A program made the position numbers and the translations under genes. The notes under the pieces are model-generated. The model was not told the origin of the DNA. It worked only from the letters and a program-made list of their open reading frames with translations, and made no database searches. Shown in pieces: positions 7,966-16,986 of a DNA stretch of 64,000 bases. Every line of letters starts with the position of its first letter. Within the stretch, counting starts at the first letter, position 1. The stretch is from Acetobacterium paludosum (GTDB lineage: Bacteria > Bacillota > Clostridia > Eubacteriales > Eubacteriaceae): the NCBI RefSeq assembly GCF_008086595.1, contig NZ_RXYA01000005.1:1-64000 (forward strand), given 5' to 3'.

Positions 7966-8853
7966 TCAGCTTTGATCAATTTCCAGAAATTCTTTCCATT
8001 GGGGTAAATCCCGCTTGCCCTGGGCATATCCCAAGCGATAACTTCTGGACAGCTTGTCAAAATTGATCTCCCGATTGGATACCGGCATGGTATCCGGGTA
8101 AACAAGGAAGGCTTTTCCTTCCCTTTCCAGCGCTTCAAGTTCATCCAGCGTCTGATTGTAGATAATATGACGGCTCAGCATCGCTTCCGCCACTTTCGGA
8201 TGCTTGCGGTAATAATTTTTAATCGTCCTTTTTAATTTTAACGGACTTTTTCGGTAGCCTTTTTCACGGGTCAGCACAACAAAGAATTTATCAAAGCCAT
8301 CCTTTTTGGCAATATCCAAGGCTATCCCGCCGCCCAAACCGCCATCTACATAATAATGCTCCTTGTAAAAGGTTGGCGGCATAAAAATCGGCATGGACGA
8401 TGAAGAACGGACAATTTTAACCAAATCATCTAACGTGTGAATATCATTCTTCGTATAATAGACCACTTCGCCCTTATCCCGCTCAAAAACACCGATACGC
8501 AACTGCGCCGGATTAGCCATAAATGTCTCGAAATTAAATGGCAGTGAAGCCCCTGGTTCGGACGTTTTTTCATAAATATAATCGGATCGAAAAAAACCTT
8601 CCCCTTTAAAAAAAGATTTCCAGCCGCCAAATTCCGGATCTAAAACTAAATCCACAAATGAGCGCTTGGCACGACTTCTGTCCCGGGATAAATAATTGAT
8701 ACTATGGCTGGAACCTGCTGAAATTCCGGCCACGTAATCAAAATATATTTCATTTTCCAACAGGTTATTCAAAAATCCAGCACTGTAGCTGGCCCGCATT
8801 CCACCGCCTTCAAAAATTAATGCGATATCTTTGATATTATTAATTAATTCCAT
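7966..8853 (-). CDS. Patatin-like phospholipase family protein
   Basis: The 295-aa protein carries the oxyanion glycine loop EGGGMRA (residues 15-21), the nucleophile elbow GISAGS with Ser45, and the dyad aspartate in VDGGLGGG. These mark a Ser-Asp dyad lipid acyl hydrolase. Length and the C-terminal region (YPDTMPVSN...YRLGYAQGKRD) match the bacterial YjjU/RssA-like branch, which is cytoplasmic. The start overlaps the end of the HD-GYP gene by 14 nt, so the two are translationally coupled. The lipid substrate is unknown. Confidence 0.87.
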   Translation of the reverse strand: MELINNIKDIALIFEGGGMRASYSAGFLNNLLENEIYFDYVAGISAGSSHSINYLSRDRSRAKRSFVDLVLDPEFGGWKSFFKGEGFFRSDYIYEKTSEPGASLPFNFETFMANPAQLRIGVFERDKGEVVYYTKNDIHTLDDLVKIVRSSSSMPIFMPPTFYKEHYYVDGGLGGGIALDIAKKDGFDKFFVVLTREKGYRKSPLKLKRTIKNYYRKHPKVAEAMLSRHIIYNQTLDELEALEREGKAFLVYPDTMPVSNREINFDKLSRSYRLGYAQGKRDLPQWKEFLEIDQS

Positions 8854-10138
8854 GGGTTTTGCCTCTCTGAATTTCCATCTGATCGTCCTCTTCTAATGCC
8901 AGTTCAAAATCCTTATAGCGCTTTCGCGCTTTCGTTTGCTTTTTTATCCGGGTTCGGGTTACTTCCTGGTAATGGTCTATCAGAATGGCTACTATTTTTT
9001 TATCGATCTTATTATCATCTGCCATTTCTTCGAGAATTTCAATCACAGCTTCCTTCTGCATGCCCTTGCGATAGGGTCTATTTTCGGTTAATGCGGTGAA
9101 AATATCGGCAACGGCCATAATCCGCGACCCTAATGGCAGGTCTTCACCCTTTAGCTTAAACGGATAGCCTGTGCCATCCAGCCGTTCATGATGCATGGAA
9201 GCATAAATATTGATTTCCTCAAGTCCTTTCACATGATCCAGTAAAACATAAGTTTGATAGCTATGCCCTTTAACGACTGAAAACTCATCTTCCGTCAATT
9301 TTCCTGGTTTTTCTAAAATTTCCGTTGGAACAGACAGTTTCCCAATGTCATGGACATAGCCTGCTGCCAGAATTTTTTTACAAGTCATTTCATCGCAATC
9401 CGAAAACTGCGCCAACTGCCTAGCAACGGCCGCAACACCCTCACTATGGACCGCCGTAAAATTGCTCCGGAAATCAATCACTCGCGCAAATAATTTTCCA
9501 ATTCCAATCAATGCATCAATATCAATCAATTGATCATTAAAACTTAATTTTTTATAATAATTGCTGCTGCAGGAAATGGATTCCAGATCGAACCAGAAAT
9601 ATTCTTTTTCCTTAAGTCGTTCAAAAGCCTTTACAAATTCAGGATTGAATCGTTTCCCCGAAGCTTCTTCTATTCTGCCATAAATTCGCTCTGCCTGATT
9701 GAACGGTTTATCATCCTTTGAAATCAGGGTAGCGATGCGATCGGCTAAATGGATCAGGTGACTTTCCAACGGCACATCTTCACCGTCTTTTTTCAGGCCA
9801 TTGCCATTGTTCCAATCGACATGATGAAATTTGATGATCTTTGCCTCTTTAGAGAACTCTTTATAATCTTTTAACAGCATCCATCCAATTTTAGCATGTT
9901 TATGAGGATTAAGCGCATCAAATTTTAAGACATCCAGCCTTTCCTGCATGCTTAAACCGCCAATATCATGCAGAATAGCGGCCACACTTAAGTGATTCTG
10001 CTGCTTTTCATTTAAGTTCAGTTCTTCCCCAAGGTTGTAAGTTATATAAGCAACCAATCTGTGATGATTATTTAGCTCCGGGCTTACCATATCGGAAGCC
10101 CTTGATAATTCAAGGGTCAACTCAAGAAATGAGATCAT
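8840..10138 (-). CDS. HD / HD-GYP domain phosphohydrolase, likely c-di-GMP phosphodiesterase
   Basis: The 432-aa protein has two HD units. The N-terminal one (AAILHDIGGLS, then HKHAKIGW and IKFHHVDW) resembles a partner HD domain. The C-terminal one is a canonical HD-GYP: YVHDIGKLSVP, VKGHSYQTY, MHHERLDGTGYP. HD-GYP enzymes hydrolyse cyclic di-GMP. The start at 10138 (MISFLEL) was chosen over an ATG six codons upstream because GAAAGGA lies just ahead of it. It shares an operon with the overlapping patatin gene. Confidence 0.88.
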   Translation of the reverse strand: MISFLELTLELSRASDMVSPELNNHHRLVAYITYNLGEELNLNEKQQNHLSVAAILHDIGGLSMQERLDVLKFDALNPHKHAKIGWMLLKDYKEFSKEAKIIKFHHVDWNNGNGLKKDGEDVPLESHLIHLADRIATLISKDDKPFNQAERIYGRIEEASGKRFNPEFVKAFERLKEKEYFWFDLESISCSSNYYKKLSFNDQLIDIDALIGIGKLFARVIDFRSNFTAVHSEGVAAVARQLAQFSDCDEMTCKKILAAGYVHDIGKLSVPTEILEKPGKLTEDEFSVVKGHSYQTYVLLDHVKGLEEINIYASMHHERLDGTGYPFKLKGEDLPLGSRIMAVADIFTALTENRPYRKGMQKEAVIEILEEMADDNKIDKKIVAILIDHYQEVTRTRIKKQTKARKRYKDFELALEEDDQMEIQRGKTHGIN

Positions 10139-10334
10139 GGTCACTTTTCCTTTCATTCAAATCATTCTATTCTGGAATATTGTGCTATAAAATCATATTT
10201 TTGTCAAATTATTAAACAACAAAAAATGGTACAGCAATTATTTTTCATTACATACTAAATGCAGTAACCAGATAAAACAATTATCCTGAAACGTCTAGGC
10301 AGCCCCTTAAGACAAATCAACCATCTTAATTTTA

Positions 10335-12218
10335 TTAATCAATTTCCAGTGCTCCGGTATACAATTGATAATAAACACCTTTTTTCTTTAACAGACTTTC
10401 ATGGTTTCCCCGTTCAATGATACGCCCTTGATCCATTACCATAATGGCATTAGAGTTCTTAATGGTGGATAGTCGATGAGCAATAACCAATACCGTTCTT
10501 CCTTCCATCAAGTGGTCCATTCCCTCCTGAACGACTTTTTCGGTACGGGTGTCAATACTGGAAGTGGCTTCATCCAAAATCAGTACCGGAGGATCTCCGA
10601 CCGCAGCCCTGGCAATCGCGATTAATTGGCGCTGTCCCTGAGATAAGTTTCCGCCGTCACCAGTGAAAACCGTATCATAGCCTTCGGGCAAATGCTTGAT
10701 GAATGAATGGGCATTGGCCAGTTTTGCTGCCCCAATGACCTCTTCATCAGTGGCATCCAGTTTTCCGAAACGAATATTTTCCATAACCGTACCGGTAAAC
10801 AAATGAGTATCCTGGAGCACGATCCCGAGAGACCGTCTTAAATCCGATTTTTTTATTTTATTGATATTAATCCCATCATATCGAATTTTACCATCCTGAA
10901 TATCATAAAAACGATTGATCAAATTGGTGATCGTCGTTTTTCCCGCTCCCGTTGCCCCGACGAAGGCGATCTTTTCACCCGGTTCAGCATACAGTTCAAT
11001 ATCATGAAGAATCATCTTGTCGTCATTATATCCGAAATCGACATGGTCAAAGACCACATTTCCTTTTACCAACACATATGTGGTGGTATTATCCGCCTTA
11101 TGATGATGTTTCCAGGCCCAGATGCCGGTTCTTTTCGGAACTTCGATTATTTCACCGTTTTCTGAAACCTTTGCGTTGACTAGTTCCACATACCCTTCGT
11201 CAGACTCCGGGGTCTCATCCAAAAGCGTGAAAATTCGGTCTGCCCCTGCCAGTGCCATGATAATGGCGTTTAACTGTTGCGCCATCTGGTTGATTGGCAT
11301 GGTAAAGCTTTTGTTAAACTGAAGGAACGATGCCAGTCCTCCAATGGTAAATCCACCAACTGCAAAAATAGCGAGAATCGATCCGATGATGGCGGTAATG
11401 ACATAGCCGATATTGCCAAGATTTGCCATAATTGGCATCAAAATATTAGCATACATATTTGCTTTGTCGGCGCTGTGAAATAACTCGTCATTTCGGCGGT
11501 TAAATTCTTTGAGACTCTCTTCTTCATGGCAGAATACTTTGATAACCTTCTGTCCTTCCACCATTTCTTCAATATATCCATCAATTGAACCAAGATTCTT
11601 CTGTTGTGCCATAAAATGTTTACCACTTTTAGCCGCCACTTTTTTCGTAACGAAAAGCATCACGCCAACCATCAATAATGTTACCAACGTCAACGGAATA
11701 TTTAATATCATCATCGCTATAAAAACGCTGACAACGGTAATAACAGAGGACACTAATTGAGGCAGGCTCTGGCTGATCATTTGTCTTAGTGTATCCGTAT
11801 CATTTGTGTAGACACTCATGATGTCTCCATGGGCATGAGTATCAAAGTACTTTATTGGTAATGTCTCCATATGGGAAAAAATATCATTTCTGATGTTTTT
11901 CAAAGTTCCCTGAGCGACATTGATCATAATACGATTGTAGCCCCAAGTGGCAAGCGCCCCGCAATAGTATATCCCTGCCATTATCATCAGAGCACGAAAA
12001 AGAAGACTGAAATCAGGGTTTTGCTTTCCGATAAATGGCACGATGTAATCATCAATTAAATTTTTCATAAACATCGTTCCCGCGACATTGGCTAAGGAAG
12101 ACAGAATAATCAACGTTAAAACTGCCAGGCAGTGAATTTTATAGTATTTAAAAATGTATCCAAACAACCGCTTGATACTTTCTTTGGGATTATTGGTTTT
12201 TCTTTTTTTATTCTCCAT
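10335..12218 (-). CDS. ABC exporter, transmembrane plus ATPase, second subunit
   Basis: The 627-aa half-transporter has six membrane helices in residues about 30-330 and a C-terminal ATPase with Walker A GATGAGKT, signature LSQGQ, Walker B VLILDEA, and the switch His in IAHRLST. An insertion of about 40 residues with EVPKRTGIWAWKHHHK separates the two halves. Architecture is that of type IV multidrug/lipid exporters that pair with a second half-transporter. The ATG at 12218 overlaps the upstream partner by 11 nt and is preceded by AAAGGAG. With its neighbour it forms a heterodimeric exporter controlled by the upstream MarR protein. Confidence 0.92.
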   Translation of the reverse strand: MENKKRKTNNPKESIKRLFGYIFKYYKIHCLAVLTLIILSSLANVAGTMFMKNLIDDYIVPFIGKQNPDFSLLFRALMIMAGIYYCGALATWGYNRIMINVAQGTLKNIRNDIFSHMETLPIKYFDTHAHGDIMSVYTNDTDTLRQMISQSLPQLVSSVITVVSVFIAMMILNIPLTLVTLLMVGVMLFVTKKVAAKSGKHFMAQQKNLGSIDGYIEEMVEGQKVIKVFCHEEESLKEFNRRNDELFHSADKANMYANILMPIMANLGNIGYVITAIIGSILAIFAVGGFTIGGLASFLQFNKSFTMPINQMAQQLNAIIMALAGADRIFTLLDETPESDEGYVELVNAKVSENGEIIEVPKRTGIWAWKHHHKADNTTTYVLVKGNVVFDHVDFGYNDDKMILHDIELYAEPGEKIAFVGATGAGKTTITNLINRFYDIQDGKIRYDGININKIKKSDLRRSLGIVLQDTHLFTGTVMENIRFGKLDATDEEVIGAAKLANAHSFIKHLPEGYDTVFTGDGGNLSQGQRQLIAIARAAVGDPPVLILDEATSSIDTRTEKVVQEGMDHLMEGRTVLVIAHRLSTIKNSNAIMVMDQGRIIERGNHESLLKKKGVYYQLYTGALEID

Positions 12219-13944
12219 CGATGACAGCTCCTTTCGTCTGGGATTCGTAGACATCTTTATAAATACTGCTGCTTGCCAACAGTTCTTCGTGGGTTCCGAT
12301 GGCCTCGATAACGCCATCATTCAATACGATGATTTTATCCGAGTCCTGCACCGAGGAAATTCTTTGCGCAATAATAATCTTTGTGGTATTCGGAATTTCT
12401 TCCGCAAATGCCTTTCGTATTAAAGTATCTGTTTTTGTGTCGACTGCACTGGTGGAATCATCGAGAATCAAAATCTTTGGTTTCTTAAGTAGTGCTCTGG
12501 CAATGCAAAGCCGTTGTTTTTGTCCGCCTGATACATTGCTTCCCCCCTGTTCAATATAGGTATCATATTTTTGTGGCAATATTTGAATGAACTCGTCGGC
12601 CTGAGACAGTTCGCAGGCTCTTTGCAATTCTTCATCAGAGGCATCCTGACGCCCCCAGCGAAGATTATCCATAATCGTTCCCGAAAACAAGACATTTTTC
12701 TGCAAAACCATGGCGACTTCATTTCTCAACGCCTCAATATCATAATCTTTTACATTCAGACCGCCGACCCTGACTTCCCCCAGTGAGGTGTCATAAAGCC
12801 GTGGAATCAGCTGCACCAGAGATGATTTTGCGCTGCCGGTTCCCCCGATAATTCCAAGCGTTTCACCCGATTTTATTGAAAAATTGATATTGTTCAGTAC
12901 ATAATTATCACTATCGTCCTGATATGAAAAGGATACATTTTTGAATTCAACAGATCCATCCAAAATCGTATCTTTAGGGTTTTCTCCATTTATCAAATTT
13001 GGTTCTTCATTGATGACTTCGGCAATACGATCGGCTGATGCTTTCGACATCGCCACCATTACAAAGACCATGGAAATGAACATCAGACTGATTAGAATAT
13101 TAATGCAATAGGTGAATAATCCCATTAACTCACCAGTTGTCAAAGATCCACCCACAATCATCTTAGCCCCCAGCCATGAAAGCAGAAGAATGCAGGTATA
13201 CATCACAAATTGCATAATCGGCATATTCAATACCAGAAGTTTCTCCGCTTTTAAAGAGATTTCATAGATCTTTTTTGCTGCACTTTGAAAGATACTATTC
13301 TGATGTTCTTCCCGAACATAAGCTTTGACAACTCTTATGGCATTGATATTTTCCTGTGTGCAGCCATTAAGAACATCATACTGTTTAAACAGTACTGTAA
13401 ATATTGGAAAGGCTTTAACTGTGATGACGGCCAGGATAATGCCAAGAAATATGATAGCTCCCAGAAAAATTAATGACAATTTTGCATTGATATAAAAAGC
13501 CATTGCCATTGCACTGATCAGCATAACGGGCGCTCTTGTACAAATACGAAGAATCATCTGATAGGCATTTTGTACATTAGTAATATCGGTTGTTAACCGC
13601 GTGATCAAACCGGCGGTTGAATACTTGTCAATGTTCGAAAATGAAAACTTCTGAATGTTCTCGAACATTGTTTTTCTTAAATTTCTAGCAAACCCGGAAC
13701 TCGCCTTTGCGGCAAATTTTCCTGACAGCACACCAAATGTAAGCGAAAGCATTGCTAGCAAAATCATCAATCCTCCCGTTACACAAACATGTGAAATATC
13801 GCCTTTTTCCACCCCGTTGTCAATAATCGATGCCATCATTAATGGAATGATCACTTCCATTATGACTTCAAGAATAACAAATAAAGGAGTTAGTATTGAA
13901 ACTTTTTTGAACTCTTTTATTTGTGACATTAATGTTTTAACCAT
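12208..13944 (-). CDS. ABC exporter, transmembrane plus ATPase, first subunit
   Basis: The 578-aa protein has a six-helix exporter domain followed by an ATPase with Walker A GGTGSAKS, signature VSGGQ and Walker B ILILDDS. The residue after Walker B is Asp-Ser (DDSTS) instead of the catalytic Glu, and the switch region reads IAQRISS with Gln for His. These are the marks of a degenerate ATP site in heterodimeric exporters such as TM287/288 or BmrCD. The partner (10335-12218) keeps both catalytic residues. Start taken at MVKTLMSQ with AGGAGG upstream. Confidence 0.92.
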   Translation of the reverse strand: MVKTLMSQIKEFKKVSILTPLFVILEVIMEVIIPLMMASIIDNGVEKGDISHVCVTGGLMILLAMLSLTFGVLSGKFAAKASSGFARNLRKTMFENIQKFSFSNIDKYSTAGLITRLTTDITNVQNAYQMILRICTRAPVMLISAMAMAFYINAKLSLIFLGAIIFLGIILAVITVKAFPIFTVLFKQYDVLNGCTQENINAIRVVKAYVREEHQNSIFQSAAKKIYEISLKAEKLLVLNMPIMQFVMYTCILLLSWLGAKMIVGGSLTTGELMGLFTYCINILISLMFISMVFVMVAMSKASADRIAEVINEEPNLINGENPKDTILDGSVEFKNVSFSYQDDSDNYVLNNINFSIKSGETLGIIGGTGSAKSSLVQLIPRLYDTSLGEVRVGGLNVKDYDIEALRNEVAMVLQKNVLFSGTIMDNLRWGRQDASDEELQRACELSQADEFIQILPQKYDTYIEQGGSNVSGGQKQRLCIARALLKKPKILILDDSTSAVDTKTDTLIRKAFAEEIPNTTKIIIAQRISSVQDSDKIIVLNDGVIEAIGTHEELLASSSIYKDVYESQTKGAVIDGE

Positions 13945-13985
13945 TGTTCCTCCTATTTTTCTCTTATATTTTTTATTGGGTCCAA

Positions 13986-14037
13986 AATTGTTCGTATCCT
14001 TACAGTAAGGTGACTTACTGTAAGGATACGAACAATT
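13986..14037. repeat. Perfect 24-bp inverted repeat between marR-type gene and ABC exporter genes
   Basis: Arms 13986-14009 and 14014-14037 are exactly complementary with a 4-nt loop. Each arm itself contains a short palindrome (CTTAC-A/T-GTAAG). There is no T run on the downstream side, so it is not a standard terminator. It lies in the leader of the exporter genes, 41 nt before the first start codon. It may be a MarR operator pair, an mRNA processing hairpin, or a palindromic element. Confidence 0.8.
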
Positions 14038-14057
14038 CATTTAAAATTTTTAGATCA

Positions 14058-14492
14058 TTATACATTCATATTTCTTGAAAGTATATTTATTACACTTAAA
14101 AACGTGTCCAGATCCTTATTCGAAACTCCTTTTATCAAATTCTGCTCAAAAATATAAATATTCTCATGTAAATGGTCTTCTAATTTCTTGGTCTCTTTTG
14201 TTATCATGATTTTTTTTAATCTTGCATCATAAGAAACACTTTCCCTGGAAATCAGACCTTTTTTTTCCATCAGCTGTAAAACACCTGTCACCGAAGACCG
14301 GCGAATTTGCAATTTTTCTTCAATATCTTTTTGAAATACATCCCTGTTATTTTTTTGCGCTTCTGCCAAAATCCCCAGCACCCGTGCTTGAACACCGGTT
14401 ATTCCGCTGTCTTCAGCAGCACGGTCAAGAGATCTTTTAACCTGATTTGATAATATAATGACTTTTTTTCCAACATCATATTTGGTTTCCAT
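14058..14492 (-). CDS. MarR family transcriptional regulator
   Basis: The 144-aa protein has the winged-helix core GVQARVLGILAEAQ, then DVFQKDIEEKLQIRRSSVTGVLQLMEKKGLI and the wing DARLKKIMITKETK, flanked by dimerisation helices. MarR proteins are usually repressors of exporters released by small ligands. It is the first gene of the unit with the two ABC subunits. The second ATG is preferred because GGAGG is 6 nt before it. A palindrome over its own start site indicates autoregulation. Confidence 0.9.
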   Translation of the reverse strand: METKYDVGKKVIILSNQVKRSLDRAAEDSGITGVQARVLGILAEAQKNNRDVFQKDIEEKLQIRRSSVTGVLQLMEKKGLISRESVSYDARLKKIMITKETKKLEDHLHENIYIFEQNLIKGVSNKDLDTFLSVINILSRNMNV

Positions 14493-14509
14493 CATTCGCC
14501 TCCGGAATT

Positions 14510-14553
14510 GTTAGTTACCTAACATATAATAACATTGAATCTTTTATTGTCAA
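14510..14553 (-). promoter_or_regulatory. marR-type promoter with palindromic operator
   Basis: TTGACA (14548-14553) and TATTAT (14526-14531) are 16 nt apart. Immediately downstream GTTAG-N4-CTAAC (14510-14523) forms an inverted repeat over the start site, with the TTAGGTAACTAA look of MarR-family operators. Repression of the whole regulator-exporter unit by its own MarR protein is the natural reading. Confidence 0.7.
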
Positions 14554-14642
14554 GATTAAAATTCCAGTATTTTGGAGGTTCCATTTCATAGGTTCCAAAC
14601 AAAGTAAAAAATTAGTGCCGTATTTTTTTAAAAAAGCAGCGG

Positions 14643-15494
14643 TCAATTAAGAATATAAAGCACTCCTAAAGTATTAGGCCCACAATGCGAGGAAACAACC
14701 CCTCCTGCCTGGGTTACTAATATCTCTTCAAATTTATTCAAACTTTCCAAGTACTCTTTTACTTTATTGACAATCTTCTCTGGACAACCAGAATGGGTGA
14801 TGAATACTCTGGCAGAATTTGCCAGTAAAAGTTCCTTTTCCCGTTCTTTCGCATATTTGAGAATAACCGATTTTGCGTTTCCTCGATATTTCTTTCTCAC
14901 TTGCATTTTTGCATCAGAAACAACAATTTCTGGTTTCAATTTTAAGGAATTGCCAATCAGTGCGGTCACCGAAGAACATCTTCCCCCCCGATAAAGGAAG
15001 GTTAATGTATCAACTACAAAACTAGCCTTTACTTTTCCATTAATTTGTCTGTTGTCCGCTAGAATTTCTTCTACCGTACATCCCCTACTCACCTGTTCAG
15101 CCGCCCGGATGACTTGCAGTCCGATTCCCGTTGATAAATTCCGTGAATTCACAACCACCAGCTTTTTGTAATTGAGCGTCTCGGCTGCCAATCTCATTAC
15201 ATTGCAGGTTGTGGACATAACCTCTGAGATTCCGAAAAATATAATGTCCCTCTCTGCTTCTATATAAGGTGTTATGACATCAATTGCTTCTCCGATAGTG
15301 GGAGCCGCTGTCTTAGGTGTCTCACCCGTCTTGTTGGACCATTCATAAATCTCTTTCTGATTTACGCCATTGCCGTCCTTCACAGATTTATCCCCCATGG
15401 TAATCGTCAATGGAAGAATACCAATGTCATATTTTTCTATCAATTCCGCTGACAAGTCACAGGTGCTGTCTGCGATAATCTTGATATTATCCAT
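14643..15494 (-). CDS. DegV family fatty-acid-binding protein (FakB-like)
   Basis: The 283-aa protein starts with KIIADSTCDLSAELIEKY and contains KTAAPTIGE, TGIGLQVI, FLYRGGRCS and VSSHCGPNTLGVLY, all standard DegV features. DegV/FakB proteins bind a fatty acid and present it to the fatty acid kinase FakA. A FakA homologue is encoded at 62121-63734 in this window. The gene is monocistronic, between the MarR-type gene and methylthioribose kinase. Confidence 0.9.
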   Translation of the reverse strand: MDNIKIIADSTCDLSAELIEKYDIGILPLTITMGDKSVKDGNGVNQKEIYEWSNKTGETPKTAAPTIGEAIDVITPYIEAERDIIFFGISEVMSTTCNVMRLAAETLNYKKLVVVNSRNLSTGIGLQVIRAAEQVSRGCTVEEILADNRQINGKVKASFVVDTLTFLYRGGRCSSVTALIGNSLKLKPEIVVSDAKMQVRKKYRGNAKSVILKYAKEREKELLLANSARVFITHSGCPEKIVNKVKEYLESLNKFEEILVTQAGGVVSSHCGPNTLGVLYILN

Positions 15495-15577
15495 CTATGT
15501 TTCTCCTTCGATTTTATTGATTTTTATATAACAGTTTTGTCATGAACTATTCTAATGTGAACTAAATATCTTGTCAA

Positions 15578-15625
15578 CAAATAAAAGCAACCTTGAATTT
15601 CAGATACCAAGAAATCTAAGGTTGT
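15578..15625 (-). terminator. Terminator after the methylthioribose kinase gene
   Basis: On the minus strand ACAACCTT and AAGGTTGC form the base of a hairpin with an imperfect upper stem, followed by TTTTATTTG. Confidence 0.6.
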
Positions 15626-15699
15626 TCATTACAACTTATTTAATTTTACTGATGGCGGCCGTTCCAAATCAGGCGTCTTATTTTCGCAAAATCAATATC

Positions 15700-16986
15700 C
15701 TAATTGATTGTCTCGTGCATTGGATAAATTAATGCCTTCATCACATCAAAATATCGGTGAGTAATGGTTTTAATGAGTTTAATAATATCCTTAACGGTTT
15801 CGATTTCTTCATGTTTCATAATCAATGTGTCGGCGATCAGCAATGAAAGCCGCCGGGCCGAGTTACGACTGTCCAAATTTTGTAATACATCGAAATCAGG
15901 CAACGGAACCAAGGCTCCAACCCGACTGGCAATCTGACAACCTGCAAATCCACATACTTCTTTTATCTGTTTTTTAAGAATATCGTCCCGATATTCCGTA
16001 TACTCCCGATAGATTGGTTTTGCATCTTTATCCCAGCATCCCGAATACACTTTTTGATATTCATAGACCATGTCTTTTATATAACCCAGGATCTCTTTTC
16101 GATAAGCCTTTCGAGACTTTGGGGTTCCTTCAGGATGATAGAACCAGGCAATGTACTCATAAATCAGGTTTCCCATCAGATAACCCATATCCGCTGATGT
16201 CGGCCCCATAAAAGGATACTCCATATCGATGACTTTCATTTCTTTTTCATCAATCATGATGTTTGACGTATGGAGATCGCCATGAACCAGGCACTCGCTT
16301 CTTTTCATGAAAATCCCACGTAGTTTTAACAATTCAACTCTTACTTCACGTTTATCCCAAAACAATTCAGCCATTGCTAAATGATTGGGGTCCCCCTCTA
16401 AAGTATGGTCAATATCATGCTCAAGAAATGACTCTCTTGAGAAAAGAATCGTTTCCATGATCCGCCGCATCTCCGGATTCATAAATTTACATTCCAGGGC
16501 TTTGTGGGTAATCTGGTCTAAATAAATTTCCGACGTATAAAAATTTGATTTCGCAATAAATTCCCCGATTTGTTTCGGAAATTCAGGGAAAGATTTTCCT
16601 TTGATCAATTCAAAACGCATGATTTTCAGATGACCGCAATCTTCATAAACAAATAGATTGTTTCCCTGATCGACGTGATACATTTTCGGCAAATATTCAG
16701 GCGTGATCGCTGTTCTTAGCTTAATAATTTCTGCTTCTGTTTGATTTCGTTTAGTCGTCAGTTTCGCCGCTTCACCTAATACACGCATGTGCGGTTTTGC
16801 CTGTTTCAGAATAACTGATTTTCCGGTTTCATCCCAAACCCGGTAGATATGATTGACAAAACCATCGCCATCATCTTCTCCCCCGCCGACTTCATAGACA
16901 TCAAGTACTGCCTCTGCGGGAAAAATATCGGTATAGTTTTTTATGTATTCTATGACTGTTTTCGGTGTCAAATCTCTGTAAGACAT
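15700..16986 (-). CDS. mtnK: S-methyl-5-thioribose kinase
   Basis: The 428-aa protein aligns by eye with MtnK over its length: FVNHIYRVWD, SVILKQAKP, YEDCGHLKIMR, IGEFIAKSNFYTS, the catalytic HGDLHTSNIM, the metal aspartate in VIDMEYPFMGP, and GFAGCQIASR. It phosphorylates 5-methylthioribose with ATP in methionine salvage. The fold is aminoglycoside-phosphotransferase-like. The N-terminus has an extra acidic GGGEDDGDG loop in place of the shorter family loop. No mtnA or other salvage gene is adjacent, and no S-box is visible upstream. Start preceded by GTGAGGTAAG. Confidence 0.88.
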   Translation of the reverse strand: MSYRDLTPKTVIEYIKNYTDIFPAEAVLDVYEVGGGEDDGDGFVNHIYRVWDETGKSVILKQAKPHMRVLGEAAKLTTKRNQTEAEIIKLRTAITPEYLPKMYHVDQGNNLFVYEDCGHLKIMRFELIKGKSFPEFPKQIGEFIAKSNFYTSEIYLDQITHKALECKFMNPEMRRIMETILFSRESFLEHDIDHTLEGDPNHLAMAELFWDKREVRVELLKLRGIFMKRSECLVHGDLHTSNIMIDEKEMKVIDMEYPFMGPTSADMGYLMGNLIYEYIAWFYHPEGTPKSRKAYRKEILGYIKDMVYEYQKVYSGCWDKDAKPIYREYTEYRDDILKKQIKEVCGFAGCQIASRVGALVPLPDFDVLQNLDSRNSARRLSLLIADTLIMKHEEIETVKDIIKLIKTITHRYFDVMKALIYPMHETIN

